A stretch of DNA of 64,000 nucleotides from Flavobacterium yafengii (GCF_030010375.1 NZ_JASCRY010000003.1:186001-250000), one strand, 5' to 3'; counted from the first letter of the stretch, positions 19,259-28,730 are shown. Program-made: numbers and translations. Notes: a model not told the origin generated them from the letters alone.

Positions 19259-22174
19259 TTATTTCAAACAACTTCTTAAAATTGTCACCGGATGCAACGC
19301 CTTTCTACTCGTTCCGTCAAAAATCTGGTGGCGACAACTGGTTCCTGCTGCAGCAATAGCTACCGTCGCATCAGTTGCTCTAATTTTAGGAAATAACGTA
19401 TCTTCTCCCATTTGCATACTGATTTCATAATGTTCTTTTTCATATCCAAAAGAACCTGCCATACCGCAACATCCCGAATTATAAATCGTAACCGAACTAT
19501 TTTTAGATACATTCAACATCGCAAAAGTCGCTTCAATGGTACTCAATGACTTTTGGTGGCAATGTCCGTGAATTTTTATTGTTTTTTCCTCCTCAGAAAA
19601 TTGCTCTGAATGAATTTTACCCAAAGTAATCTCATTTTTGAAAAACTCCTCAATCGTAAATACGTTTTTGGCTAATTTTTTGGCACTTTCTGTATCGTCA
19701 GCCAATCGAATATATTCGTCTCTAAATGTCAGTATTGCCGAAGGTTCGATTCCTATCAACGGACAATCTGCAGTAATATAATTCGCAAAAATGGCTACAT
19801 TTATATTTGCAATTGCTTTTGCTTCTTCGAGAAAACCTTTAGAAATAAAAGCTCTTCCACTTTCTTCATGATCCACCAGAATTACTTCATATCCTAATGT
19901 TGTCAATAACTCGTACGCATCAATTCCAACTGAAACATCATAGAAATTAGTAAATTCATCACAAAACAAACATACTTTTCCGTTTACAAAAGAATCACTT
20001 GGATCCTGATTCCAATTTTTCTCGTACCATTTTCGAAACGTCTTTGGAGCCAAAAGTGGCACTTCTCTTTTTGGAGCAATTCCCATACTTTTTTTCACCA
20101 AAGGCAAGTTCACCATAAAATTCGTAAACCTTGGAGTTATACTTCCTAGTCCATTCAGTTTCGCATTGAAAGCAAATACTTTATTTCGCCATGAAAATCC
20201 ATTTGCTTTTTGATAGTGGTACAAAAACTCTGATTTCAATGCAGCGACATCCACATTACTAGGACATTCGCTGGCGCAGGCTTTACAGCTCACACACAAT
20301 TCAAATACCTTATATAATTCTTCATGATCGAACTTATTGTCTTTTTCTGAATGCGTCAGATATTCTCTCAGCGCATTAGCTCTGGCACGAGTCGTATCTT
20401 GTTCATTTCGGGTAGCGCGGTAACTTGGACACAAAGTCCCACCGGCCGAAGGTAATTTTCTGCAATCGCCCGAACCGTTGCATTTCTCTGCGGCACGCAA
20501 AATCCCCATACTATCTGAAAAATCCTGAATCGTTTGTATTTCCGGTTCCACTCTCCCCGCTTCCACCCTCAGGTTTTCATCCATTTTGAAAGCGTTTACA
20601 ATTTTTCCCACGTTCAGAATGGTGTTGGGATCAAAAGCGTGTTTGATTCTTTTCAACAATTCATAATTCTGATCTCCTATCATAAAAGGCAAAAACTCGC
20701 CACGCACTATTCCATCTCCATGTTCCCCGCTCAGCGAACCTCTATATTTTTTGACCAAAATAGCCACTTCGGTAGCAATATTTCTAAATTGATGCAGCCC
20801 TTCTTTTGTTTTCAAATTTAAAACCGGTCGCAAGTGAATTTCTCCGGCTCCGGCATGTGCATAATAAATGGCGCTCTGCCCATGACGTTCCATCATGGCG
20901 GAGAACTCGGCAATATAATTCGGCAAATCACTCAACTCAACAGCGGTATCTTCAATAGAATCAGCTGCTTTATCATCGCCTACAATACTTCCTAAAAGCC
21001 CAAGTCCCGCTTTTCTCAACTCATTTATTTTATCAATATCAGCTCCATAAATTTTTGGTAAAGCATATCCGAAATTATTTCTTTCCAAATCTGCAATCAA
21101 AGCGTTGGCTTGTGATTCGGCATCTTCCATACTATGATGCGACGCCACTTCGAGCATAATAACCGCTTTTGGTTCACCTTGAATAAAAAATCTGTTTTTG
21201 GCTTGTTCTCTATTGGTTTTAGTACAATTCAGAATGGTGTCATCCATCATTTCACAGGTATACAAATGATGCTTCATCGCAGTAACTACAGCTTCTAAAC
21301 TTTCCTGAATGGTATGAAAATGAGCCACCACCATAACATTATTTATTGGAGGCAAATCGTCCACTTTCAGCGTAATTTCCGTGGTAAAAGCCAGCGTTCC
21401 TTCGCTTCCGCAAAGTAATTTCCCTAGATTTATAGTATTTTCTGTTCCTCCAAAAAGTTCTGATTTTAATAATAAATCAATTGCATAACCCGTATTTCGT
21501 CTATGGATTTCAGGTTTTGGAAATTCCTTTATAATCTCTTTTTGGTTTTCTGTATTCGAAAGTTCCTCATAAATGGTCTTATAAATAGAATTTTCGAGCG
21601 TGTTTCCTTTTGTTTTTTCAATGAATTCAGCCGAAGTCATTTCTTGAAATACTGCTGAACTTCCATCACTCAAAACCGCTTTAATTTCCACTATTTTATC
21701 TCGGGTTACGCCATAACGTATCGATGTAGTTCCCGATGAATTATTACCTACCATTCCTCCTATCATACATCGATTTGAGGTCGAAGTATTGGGACCAAAA
21801 AACAATCCGTGTTCTTTTAAATATAAATTCAGTTCATCCCGAATTACTCCCGGCTGTACTGTAATCGTTTTTTTTATGGAATCAAAAGCGACAATCTTAG
21901 TAAAATGTTTCGAAACATCCACAATTATTCCATTCCCTACTGTTTGACCAGCTAAGGAAGTTCCGGCAGTTCTGGGCGTGATTGAAATCTTATTTTTTGC
22001 TGCAAAGCGAATAATTTTGACTATATCTTCCTCTGATTTTGGAATCGCTACAGCAACTGGCATAATTCGATACGCGGAAGCATCTGTGGCATACAATGTT
22101 TTATAGAGATCATCATATAAAAGTGTTCCTTCTAATGATTGAGATAATTGTTGTAATTGTGGCGTGATTGACAT
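19259..22174 (-). CDS. FAD-binding oxidase fused to Fe-S / CCG domain oxidoreductase (YdiJ-like)
   Basis: 971 aa fusion of a GlcD-type FAD-linked oxidase and a GlpC-type iron-sulfur protein. The PCMH FAD domain covers about residues 40-270 (PRTAGTSLAGQTVG and MIGGMVGNNSSGTTSIRYG). The FAD oxidase C domain follows, with HAGAGEIHLRP and GSLSGEHGDGIVRG. Cysteines for Fe-S clusters appear at CNGSGDCR (from C565) and CVSCKACASECP (about 625-637). CCG-type motifs appear at HGHCHQKS (about 868) and SGCCGMAGSFGYE (about 901). E. coli YdiJ, of this architecture, oxidises D-2-hydroxyglutarate; D-lactate is an alternative. It likely passes electrons to the respiratory chain. It is transcribed alone. Confidence 0.9.
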   Translation of the reverse strand: MSITPQLQQLSQSLEGTLLYDDLYKTLYATDASAYRIMPVAVAIPKSEEDIVKIIRFAAKNKISITPRTAGTSLAGQTVGNGIIVDVSKHFTKIVAFDSIKKTITVQPGVIRDELNLYLKEHGLFFGPNTSTSNRCMIGGMVGNNSSGTTSIRYGVTRDKIVEIKAVLSDGSSAVFQEMTSAEFIEKTKGNTLENSIYKTIYEELSNTENQKEIIKEFPKPEIHRRNTGYAIDLLLKSELFGGTENTINLGKLLCGSEGTLAFTTEITLKVDDLPPINNVMVVAHFHTIQESLEAVVTAMKHHLYTCEMMDDTILNCTKTNREQAKNRFFIQGEPKAVIMLEVASHHSMEDAESQANALIADLERNNFGYALPKIYGADIDKINELRKAGLGLLGSIVGDDKAADSIEDTAVELSDLPNYIAEFSAMMERHGQSAIYYAHAGAGEIHLRPVLNLKTKEGLHQFRNIATEVAILVKKYRGSLSGEHGDGIVRGEFLPFMIGDQNYELLKRIKHAFDPNTILNVGKIVNAFKMDENLRVEAGRVEPEIQTIQDFSDSMGILRAAEKCNGSGDCRKLPSAGGTLCPSYRATRNEQDTTRARANALREYLTHSEKDNKFDHEELYKVFELCVSCKACASECPSNVDVAALKSEFLYHYQKANGFSWRNKVFAFNAKLNGLGSITPRFTNFMVNLPLVKKSMGIAPKREVPLLAPKTFRKWYEKNWNQDPSDSFVNGKVCLFCDEFTNFYDVSVGIDAYELLTTLGYEVILVDHEESGRAFISKGFLEEAKAIANINVAIFANYITADCPLIGIEPSAILTFRDEYIRLADDTESAKKLAKNVFTIEEFFKNEITLGKIHSEQFSEEEKTIKIHGHCHQKSLSTIEATFAMLNVSKNSSVTIYNSGCCGMAGSFGYEKEHYEISMQMGEDTLFPKIRATDATVAIAAAGTSCRHQIFDGTSRKALHPVTILRSCLK

Positions 22175-22391
22175 TTAGTGGAGTAAATTACTATTATTTT
22201 CACAAATATAAATATATACCTTATTATAAGTTGAAAAATCAAATAAGAAAAATTGAAAATATTCAAATCCTTATTATTGTTTGTCAGAAAGTGCATTCAA
22301 ACGGATTTAGAAAAAATTGGCAAAGAAATTGCGCTGCTAAAATAAGTCAAATTTTAAAACCATTTTAACTGGTAAATTTCACTAAAAAAAC

Positions 22392-22399
22392 TATTTTTG
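22392..22399 (+). promoter_or_regulatory. Bacteroidetes -7 box upstream of GHL10 gene
   Basis: TATTTTTG matches the TAnnTTTG -7 consensus of Bacteroidetes sigma-ABfr promoters, 24 bases before the start codon. No clear TTG at the -33 position is seen. Confidence 0.5.
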
Positions 22400-22422
22400 A
22401 ATACTTTATAAACAAGACTCTA

Positions 22423-23955
22423 ATGAAAAATTACAAGCACACCCTTTTGCTTATTGCATTACTTTTATTTTCTTTTTGGAATGGTAACGCACAAGCATTG
22501 GCAACAAATCCAAAAAATGAATTTAGAGCCGTTTGGATTGCTACCGTGGTAAATATCGACTGGCCAAAAACCAGTACCGATAATGTTGCCAAACAAAAAG
22601 CGGATTATATTGAGATTTTAGACACCTATAAAAAACTAAATTATAATGCCGTAATTGTTCAGATTCGAAGTGTTGGTGATGCTTTTTATCCCACAAAATT
22701 AGCGCCTTGGTCTCGTTTTTTGACCGGGAAAGAAGGACAAGCTCCAAAACCTTATTTTGATACACTAGCTTGGATGATTGCTGAGACTCATGCCCGTGGA
22801 TTTGAGTTTCATGCCTGGTTAAATCCATATCGTGCTACAATGGATTACAATACAGCACTTTTAAGTCCGGAACATGACTATTTTAAGTATCCAGAATGGA
22901 TGATTAAATACGGGGGGAAATATTATTACAATCCCGCATTACCCGAAGTTCAAAAACATTTATTGACCGTTGTCGAAGAAGTGGTTCAAAATTATGACAT
23001 TGATGCCATACATTTTGATGACTATTTTTATCCGTACAGAATAAAAGGAGAAGTATTTAACGATACGGATTCTTTCAAAAAATATGGAAACGGAATGAGT
23101 ATAGCCGATTGGAGACGTTCGAATGTGAATACTTTTGTGAAAGATGTTTCAGTTTCTATTAAAAACATCAAACCGTGGGTACAATTTGGTATCAGCCCGT
23201 TTGGGGTTTGGAGAAATAAATCTGTGGATCCAAAAGGTTCAGAAACAGAGGCTGGGCAAACTAATTATGATGATTTATTCGCTGATCCGTTAGCTTGGAT
23301 GCAAAACAAATGGATTGATTACCTTGTTCCGCAATTGTACTGGAGCATGGATCATCCTAAAGCTTCCTATTCAAAACTATTGCGTTGGTGGTCTGAAAAT
23401 TCAACAAATACCGCAGTCTACATTGGAAACGGAACGTATAAAATCAATACGGATTCTGATAAAAGATGGAATAATCCAAATGAAATTCCGAATCAAATAG
23501 ACATTACAAGATCCTACAAAAACATTCAGGGAAATGCTTTTTTTAGTGCTAAATCATTTTTGAACAAAAATCAAAGTGTGACTAAATTACTAACAGAAAA
23601 CCAATACAAATATCCGGCTCTTCCTACTGTGGTACCAAATTCCATAAAAAAAATGGCTATCGTACCCACTGCGAATAATATTTTGACAAACCCTATTTCA
23701 TCAAGATTTAATGTTACTTATCCTTTATATAGCAAAGTGCGTTATGTTATGATCTATGGCGCAAAATTCAATTCAAAAATTGACGTCAACGATCCAAGTC
23801 AAATTATTGATAAAATAGCATTTAAAGACAATATTGATACGGTTGAAGTTGTAATTCCAACGTATAAATTAGACAAAAATACAACCTGCGCCATTACATT
23901 CATTGATTTTTATGGTAATGAAAGTGACCCAACTTTAGTAAACTTTACGCTATAA
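22423..23955 (+). CDS. Family 10-like glycosyl hydrolase (GHL10/DUF187)
   Basis: 510 aa secreted protein. A signal peptide ends near ...FWNGNAQA. The catalytic-type domain begins at EFRAVWIATVVNIDWP and contains NAVIVQIRSVGDAFYPT, FHAWLNPYR and DIDAIHFDDYFYPY, the signature segments of GHL10 proteins. E. coli DigH (YddW) of this family cleaves stripped peptidoglycan glycan strands during cell separation. The C-terminal 110 residues form a beta-rich fibronectin-like extension. It lies 27 bases before an AmpG-like permease and about 1.5 kb before a NagZ-like enzyme, consistent with cell-wall turnover and recycling. Confidence 0.88.
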   Translation: MKNYKHTLLLIALLLFSFWNGNAQALATNPKNEFRAVWIATVVNIDWPKTSTDNVAKQKADYIEILDTYKKLNYNAVIVQIRSVGDAFYPTKLAPWSRFLTGKEGQAPKPYFDTLAWMIAETHARGFEFHAWLNPYRATMDYNTALLSPEHDYFKYPEWMIKYGGKYYYNPALPEVQKHLLTVVEEVVQNYDIDAIHFDDYFYPYRIKGEVFNDTDSFKKYGNGMSIADWRRSNVNTFVKDVSVSIKNIKPWVQFGISPFGVWRNKSVDPKGSETEAGQTNYDDLFADPLAWMQNKWIDYLVPQLYWSMDHPKASYSKLLRWWSENSTNTAVYIGNGTYKINTDSDKRWNNPNEIPNQIDITRSYKNIQGNAFFSAKSFLNKNQSVTKLLTENQYKYPALPTVVPNSIKKMAIVPTANNILTNPISSRFNVTYPLYSKVRYVMIYGAKFNSKIDVNDPSQIIDKIAFKDNIDTVEVVIPTYKLDKNTTCAITFIDFYGNESDPTLVNFTL

Positions 23956-23982
23956 AATTTAATCGAATCTAATACGCTAAAA

Positions 23983-25251
23983 ATGAAAACAGACAATAGC
24001 CCTTGGTATTGGATTCCCGTTTTAAACTTTACTTCCGGATTGCCTTATGCCATCATTATTTCGGTATCAGTAATCATGTATAAAAACCTCGGAATCAACA
24101 ATGAGGATATTGGGATTTATACCAGTTTACTGTATTTACCTTGGGTAATTAAACCGTTATGGAGTCCGTTTATTGATCTTTATTCTACTAAGAGAAAGTG
24201 GTTCTTAAGTATGCAATTGCTCATTTCACTAGCTTTTTTGATTGTGGGTTTAACGATTCCTTTGAGTAATTTTTTCGTTATCAGTTTAGCTGTTTTTTGG
24301 GTTGCCGCATTTGCATCGGCTTCTAATGACGTGGCGAGTGATGGATTTTATATGTTGGCTTTAGAAAAAGACCAACAATCCTTTTTCCTTGGAATCAGAA
24401 GTACTTTTTACAGACTTTCCATGCTTACCGGAAACGGATTAATCGTGGTTATTGCCGGTTATTTGGAACAAGAATATGGCGATAAACAAAAAGCTTGGTC
24501 GTATACGATGGTAGTTGTAGGAATAATTATGACTGTAATTACAATTTATAATTATTTTTCGACTCCAAAAATGGAACCAAAAATCATAGAAACAAAAACA
24601 GAATCCGTTCCAAGTAAGAGTTTCGGAGCCGTTTTCGCTACTTTTTTTCAAAAGAAACAAATTGGTTTAGTTTTGGCTTTCATTCTGTTATTCAGATTAG
24701 GGGAATCACAACTATTAAAAATGCTGACTCCTTTTTTAATCGACCCAATAACTGCAGGCGGTATGGGTTTAACCACACAAGATGTTGGTGTGATTTATGG
24801 AACTTTTGGAGTAATTTCACTTACTGTTGGCGGGATTTTGGGCGGGATTGTCATTTCTAGAGATGGATTAGGAAAATGGATGTTACCCATGATTTTAGCG
24901 ATGCACTTGCCCATAATAGGATTCATTTTATTATCTCATTTTCACCCTGGCTCCGTTTTCTATATTTATGCGACGGTAATCGCGGAACAATTTGGTTATG
25001 GTTTTGGTTTTGCCGCTTTCATGATGTATTTAATTTATGTTGCCGATGGGGAATCTAAAACGTCCCACTACTCTATCGCAACCGGATTTATGGCTTTAGG
25101 AATGATGCTTCCAGGAATGTTGAGTGGTTATATCCAAGAATATCTGGGGTATGGAAATTTCTTTATTTGGGTGTTTTTGGCAACCATTCCAGGATTAATT
25201 TTATCTCGCTTTTTGATTTTTCCAGCCGATTTTGGAAAGAAAACCGAATGA
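23983..25251 (+). CDS. MFS transporter, AmpG-like (muropeptide permease)
   Basis: 422 aa with about 12 membrane helices. The N-terminus (WIPVLNFTSGLPYAIIISVSVIMYKNLG) and LPWVIKPLWSPFIDLY closely follow AmpG-type permeases, which import anhydromuropeptides from the periplasm. ASNDVASDGFYMLAL is also AmpG-like. Flanking genes encode a peptidoglycan glycan hydrolase and a beta-N-acetylglucosaminidase, so a recycling role is well supported by context. Other MFS substrates cannot be excluded. Confidence 0.85.
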   Translation: MKTDNSPWYWIPVLNFTSGLPYAIIISVSVIMYKNLGINNEDIGIYTSLLYLPWVIKPLWSPFIDLYSTKRKWFLSMQLLISLAFLIVGLTIPLSNFFVISLAVFWVAAFASASNDVASDGFYMLALEKDQQSFFLGIRSTFYRLSMLTGNGLIVVIAGYLEQEYGDKQKAWSYTMVVVGIIMTVITIYNYFSTPKMEPKIIETKTESVPSKSFGAVFATFFQKKQIGLVLAFILLFRLGESQLLKMLTPFLIDPITAGGMGLTTQDVGVIYGTFGVISLTVGGILGGIVISRDGLGKWMLPMILAMHLPIIGFILLSHFHPGSVFYIYATVIAEQFGYGFGFAAFMMYLIYVADGESKTSHYSIATGFMALGMMLPGMLSGYIQEYLGYGNFFIWVFLATIPGLILSRFLIFPADFGKKTE

Positions 25252-25288
25252 TGTAATAGCAGGACAACACGGATTTACTTCGTAAAGA

Positions 25289-25390
25289 CACGGATAAAAA
25301 CAGATACTTAAAGATTAAAATTTAAACAAATACAAAAAGTACTTTCGTTAAACCAATAAAAACAGTTTTAAAAAATCCGTTTTTATCCGC
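25289..25390. repeat. Imperfect inverted repeat (interspersed flavobacterial type)
   Basis: ACACGGATAAAAACAG at the left and its near-complement TCCGTTTTTATCCGCG at the right bracket about 70 bases. Short variants (ACGGATTT, CGAATCCGTTTTATC) flank it. It sits between the permease and the GH3 gene and has no coding potential. Confidence 0.6.
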
Positions 25391-25449
25391 GTTTTCGTGA
25401 TAGCGAATCCGTTTTATCTGCGTACCATAAAAGCATAAAATTCTAACTA

Positions 25450-27060
25450 ATGACATTAGAACAAAAAATAGGACAATTTTTCTTCCCAGCCGTTTTTATC
25501 AATGATACTGAAGAAAACATTCAGGCTACCGAACGATTAATCAAAGAGTACAACATAGGCGGATTGACTTTTTTTCACAGTAGAGCCAGCGCAGCAACCA
25601 ATTATGAAACCAAGAAAAAAGTAGTTTTAAATGATGATAGCTTTCAGCGTTTAAAGGAACTCATCGTCAGGTACCAAAATTGTGCTACAACTCCATTATT
25701 AATGAGTATTGATGCCGAATGGGGATTAGCCATGCGCGTCGAAAAAACACCTCAATATCCATATGCCATAACACTTGGCGCTTTGCCGGAAAGTGAAAAA
25801 CATTTGGTTTACGAAGTAGGGAAACAAATAGGTCTAGACTTAAAATCGGTTGGGATTCATTATAATTTAGCGCCATTGGCGGACATCAATAACAACCCGA
25901 ATAATCCGGTAATTGGGTACCGTTCTTTTGGTCAAAACAAAGAGAAAGTAGCTGATTTTGCTCTGGAATATCTCAGAGGAATGAATGATGTCGGGATTTT
26001 AGGATGCCTCAAACATTTTCCCGGACACGGAAATACCAATGTTGATTCACATTTAGGATTACCGGTTTTAAAAGAAACATTGGAAGAATTACTAGCCAAT
26101 GAACTAGTTCCATTTATAAAAGGAATCGAGAATAATGTCGATTCAATTATGATTGGTCATTTGGCCGTTCCCGCTTTAAACGAAGGAAAAGATACTTCGG
26201 CAACGTTATCAAAATCCGTGATCGAAACACTTTTGCGCAAGCAATTAGGCTATGATGGATTAGTAATTTCGGATGCGTTGAACATGCACAGCGTTTCTAA
26301 ATTGTACGACAAAAAAGGACAACTGGAATGGGAAGCTTTCAATGCTGGAAATGATGTCTTATGTTTCGCCGAAAATGTTCCAGAAGGAATTCAGGAAATC
26401 CTAAAAAATGCAACTCCGGAGCGAATTGAAGCCAGTTTTCAACGCATCTGGAAATGCAAACAAAAAGCAGGAATTCTTGACGGAAACCTTAGTCTGTCAG
26501 ATACTTCAACAAACCATTTTAATTTTGAAACTACTTCCAAATTAAACCTGAAAATTGCTCAAAACTGCATTACAAAAATAAAAGACACTCACAATACCAT
26601 TACTGTTTTTGATGCTAAAAATAGAGAAGATCTAGCCAAAATCAGTATTTACAAAAACACTGATAATGTGTTTTTTAAAAGCTTGACTAATGCATTGCCA
26701 TCACCAGAATTTAGTTATGAAACTGGAGGTGAATCCGTTCTGAATGAATTAGAAAAAAAATTAAATAGATTTGACACGCTAGTCATTTCTTTATTTGTTC
26801 CAAAGGCAAAACCTTTAAATAATTTTGATATTAAAAACTCCGTACTTCACTTTTTAGGCAACTTATTGACCATCAAAAAATGTGTTTTGTATGTTTTTGG
26901 AAATCCGTATGCCCTACAAGTTATTCCTAATCTGGAGCATGCATTGGGAATTATAGAAATCTATCAAGATTTTCCAGAATTTCAAGAAGCCGCTGCAGAG
27001 CAACTTTTGGAAAACACAAAATGCGAAGGAACTCTGCCTGTAGAGGTTAACTACTTGTAA
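25450..27060 (+). CDS. GH3 beta-N-acetylglucosaminidase (NagZ-like)
   Basis: 536 aa. The GH3 catalytic domain occupies about the first 350 residues and carries KHFPGHGNTNVDSHLGLP (from K188) with the His of the NagZ-type catalytic loop, and VISDALNMH with the predicted nucleophile D275. The remaining 180 residues form a second alpha/beta domain without catalytic motifs, as in two-domain flavobacterial NagZ relatives. No signal peptide is visible, so it should act in the cytoplasm, removing GlcNAc from imported anhydromuropeptides. The upstream AmpG-like permease fits that pathway. Confidence 0.9.
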   Translation: MTLEQKIGQFFFPAVFINDTEENIQATERLIKEYNIGGLTFFHSRASAATNYETKKKVVLNDDSFQRLKELIVRYQNCATTPLLMSIDAEWGLAMRVEKTPQYPYAITLGALPESEKHLVYEVGKQIGLDLKSVGIHYNLAPLADINNNPNNPVIGYRSFGQNKEKVADFALEYLRGMNDVGILGCLKHFPGHGNTNVDSHLGLPVLKETLEELLANELVPFIKGIENNVDSIMIGHLAVPALNEGKDTSATLSKSVIETLLRKQLGYDGLVISDALNMHSVSKLYDKKGQLEWEAFNAGNDVLCFAENVPEGIQEILKNATPERIEASFQRIWKCKQKAGILDGNLSLSDTSTNHFNFETTSKLNLKIAQNCITKIKDTHNTITVFDAKNREDLAKISIYKNTDNVFFKSLTNALPSPEFSYETGGESVLNELEKKLNRFDTLVISLFVPKAKPLNNFDIKNSVLHFLGNLLTIKKCVLYVFGNPYALQVIPNLEHALGIIEIYQDFPEFQEAAAEQLLENTKCEGTLPVEVNYL

Positions 27061-27159
27061 TTAATAGTTTAAATCGTTTAAAAATCATAGTATAGCAATT
27101 CCCTATTTTGAAATAAACATTTATAATCAAATACTATTTCAATTTACTTTTAGTATAAC

Positions 27160-27167
27160 TACTTTTG
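27160..27167 (+). promoter_or_regulatory. Bacteroidetes -7 box upstream of peroxiredoxin gene
   Basis: TACTTTTG matches TAnnTTTG and ends 34 bases before the start codon. The upstream -33 TTG is not clear. Confidence 0.55.
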
Positions 27168-27201
27168 CACCATCAAAAAAATAACTAAAAAAGTAAATAA
27201 A

Positions 27202-27840
27202 ATGTCATTAGTAGGTAAAAAATTTCCAAGTATTGCAGTAGACGCTATCTCTGAAATGGGTGATAATTTAAAAATCAACATTTTCGAAGAAGCTGTAAAT
27301 AACAACAAAAAAGTACTTTTGTTTTGGTACCCAAAAGATTTTACATTCGTTTGCCCAACTGAATTGCATGCTTTTCAAGCAGCTTTACCAGAATTCGAAA
27401 AAAGAAATACAATTGTTATAGGTGCTTCTTGTGATACTAACGAAGTACATTTTGCTTGGTTAAATACTGCAAAAAATAATGGTGGAATTGAAGGTGTTAC
27501 GTACCCAATTCTTGCTGACACAAACAGAAACTTATCTAATATTTTAGGAATCCTTGATGTTGAATCAACTAGCTACAGTGAAGATACTGATTCTATAATT
27601 ATTGAAGGTTCTAATGTTACTTACAGAGCAACTTACCTTATAGATGAAACTGGAAAAATTTTCCACGAAAGTGTAAACGATATGCCATTAGGTCGTAATG
27701 TAAATGAATATTTACGTATGGTTGATGCTTATACACACATTCAAGAAAAAGGAGAAGTTTGTCCTGCAAACTGGGAAGCTGGAAAAGAAGCTATGAGTGC
27801 TGACAGAAAAAGTACTGCTGAATACTTAAGTTTAAACTAA
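27202..27840 (+). CDS. 2-Cys peroxiredoxin (AhpC/Prx1 type)
   Basis: 212 aa, a normal length for the family. The peroxidatic cysteine is C51 in FWYPKDFTFVCPTELHAFQ and the resolving cysteine is C187 in GEVCPANWEAG, so it is a typical 2-Cys enzyme reducing hydrogen peroxide and alkyl hydroperoxides in the cytoplasm. It is followed by a thioredoxin and a DUF6952 gene, an order I associate with flavobacteria, so the thioredoxin is its likely reductant. It has its own -7 box. Confidence 0.95.
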   Translation: MSLVGKKFPSIAVDAISEMGDNLKINIFEEAVNNNKKVLLFWYPKDFTFVCPTELHAFQAALPEFEKRNTIVIGASCDTNEVHFAWLNTAKNNGGIEGVTYPILADTNRNLSNILGILDVESTSYSEDTDSIIIEGSNVTYRATYLIDETGKIFHESVNDMPLGRNVNEYLRMVDAYTHIQEKGEVCPANWEAGKEAMSADRKSTAEYLSLN

Positions 27841-27855
27841 TAAATCAAAGAGACT

Positions 27856-27901
27856 AAGCTACTAAGGTTCTAAGGATTAAAACTTAGATACTTAGTAGCT
27901 T
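27856..27901. repeat. Inverted repeat between peroxiredoxin and thioredoxin genes
   Basis: AAGCTACTAAG (27856-27866) and its exact complement CTTAGTAGCTT (27891-27901) form a stem around a 24-base spacer, with further partial pairing of GTTCTAAG and CTTAGATAC inside and out. It is A/T-rich with no T tail, so more likely an interspersed repeat or mRNA hairpin than a terminator. Confidence 0.7.
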
Positions 27902-27923
27902 AGAACCTCAAAAAAATAAAACT

Positions 27924-28232
27924 ATGTTAATCGAATTAACCGAAGATACGTTACAGGATTTAATTGCAAAAGACGAAAAAGTAGTCGTTCAATTTTCGGC
28001 ATCATGGTGCGGAAATTGCCGAATTATGAAGCCCAAATTCAAAAAATTAGCTTCAGAAAACGAAACAATCACTTTTGCTCTTGTTGATGCTGAAAATTTT
28101 CCTGAATCTAGAAAATTAGCTAATGTGAGTAATTTACCAACTTTTGCCACTTTTGTAAATGGTAAATTGGTAAATGAAACACAAACCAATAAACAAGAAG
28201 TGTTAATTGAATTAGTGAACGAAATCGTTTAA
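27924..28232 (+). CDS. Thioredoxin-family protein with WCGNC active site
   Basis: 102 aa, a complete thioredoxin fold without signal peptide. The active site is W28-C29-G30-N31-C32 rather than the usual WCGPC; the change of proline to asparagine should alter the redox potential. The cis-proline segment is at NLPTFATF. It presumably reduces the peroxiredoxin encoded just upstream. Short inverted repeats flank the gene on both sides. Confidence 0.9.
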   Translation: MLIELTEDTLQDLIAKDEKVVVQFSASWCGNCRIMKPKFKKLASENETITFALVDAENFPESRKLANVSNLPTFATFVNGKLVNETQTNKQEVLIELVNEIV

Positions 28233-28233
28233 T

Positions 28234-28311
28234 TTGGTTATTCGTTAATTCGGTTAATCGTTTAAAATTAACGATTCCCTTTTCAAATAAACATATCAAC
28301 GAATAACCCAA
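28234..28311. repeat. Nested inverted repeat after thioredoxin gene
   Basis: TTGGTTATTCGTT (28234-28246) pairs with AACGAATAACCCAA (28298-28311) apart from one extra C. Inside it, AATCGTT and AACGATT form a second stem. It starts one base after the thioredoxin stop and ends 15 bases before the next gene, so it would fold within a shared mRNA. Confidence 0.7.
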
Positions 28312-28326
28312 TAAACAACAAAAAAA

Positions 28327-28584
28327 ATGAAATTACCCGTAATTAAGCATTTAACGCAGTTTATAGAAGAAAATGATGAAGATTACATCATAGAAACAAT
28401 CGAAGTTCTGGAAGCAATGACTGAAATTTCGTCATTGAAAGATGAAGAATTAGATGTTATAGGGGAATTAATTTCTAATATGTACGGCGCTTTGGAAGTT
28501 AACAAACTGGTAAAAACCGGAACTGATAAAAAAGAAGCTTTAAACACTTTCATGAAACGTGTTCTGGGTTCTATCGACAAATAA
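28327..28584 (+). CDS. DUF6952 family small protein
   Basis: 85 aa, acidic and all-helical (MKLPVIKHLTQFIEENDEDY, then VLEAMTEISSLKDEELDVIGELISN). It matches the small DUF6952 proteins seen behind peroxiredoxin-thioredoxin pairs in flavobacteria. No catalytic residues are apparent; the function is unknown, with a link to oxidative stress inferred only from its fixed neighbourhood. A terminator follows. Confidence 0.82.
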   Translation: MKLPVIKHLTQFIEENDEDYIIETIEVLEAMTEISSLKDEELDVIGELISNMYGALEVNKLVKTGTDKKEALNTFMKRVLGSIDK

Positions 28585-28608
28585 AGGAATTTTTAATTCA
28601 ATATTTCT

Positions 28609-28639
28609 AAAACGCACTCCTCAACGAGTGCGTTTTTTT
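28609..28639 (+). terminator. Rho-independent terminator
   Basis: A ten-base stem AAAACGCACT/AGTGCGTTTT with an eight-base loop and a T run ends the peroxiredoxin-thioredoxin-DUF6952 unit. Confidence 0.9.
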
Positions 28640-28730
28640 ATTCAACACATTGGAATCTTACGGTTGATAATTTGAACCCAAATGGTAAACTTATCACGAC
28701 ATTTGAGGACAAATTCTTAAATAATTTTCA

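Noticed and set aside
22168..22368. A 66-codon plus-strand frame overlapping the start of the FAD dehydrogenase gene
   Set aside because: Lysine/asparagine-rich AT sequence with no domain, overlapping a well-supported gene start; looks like an accident of AT-rich intergenic DNA.
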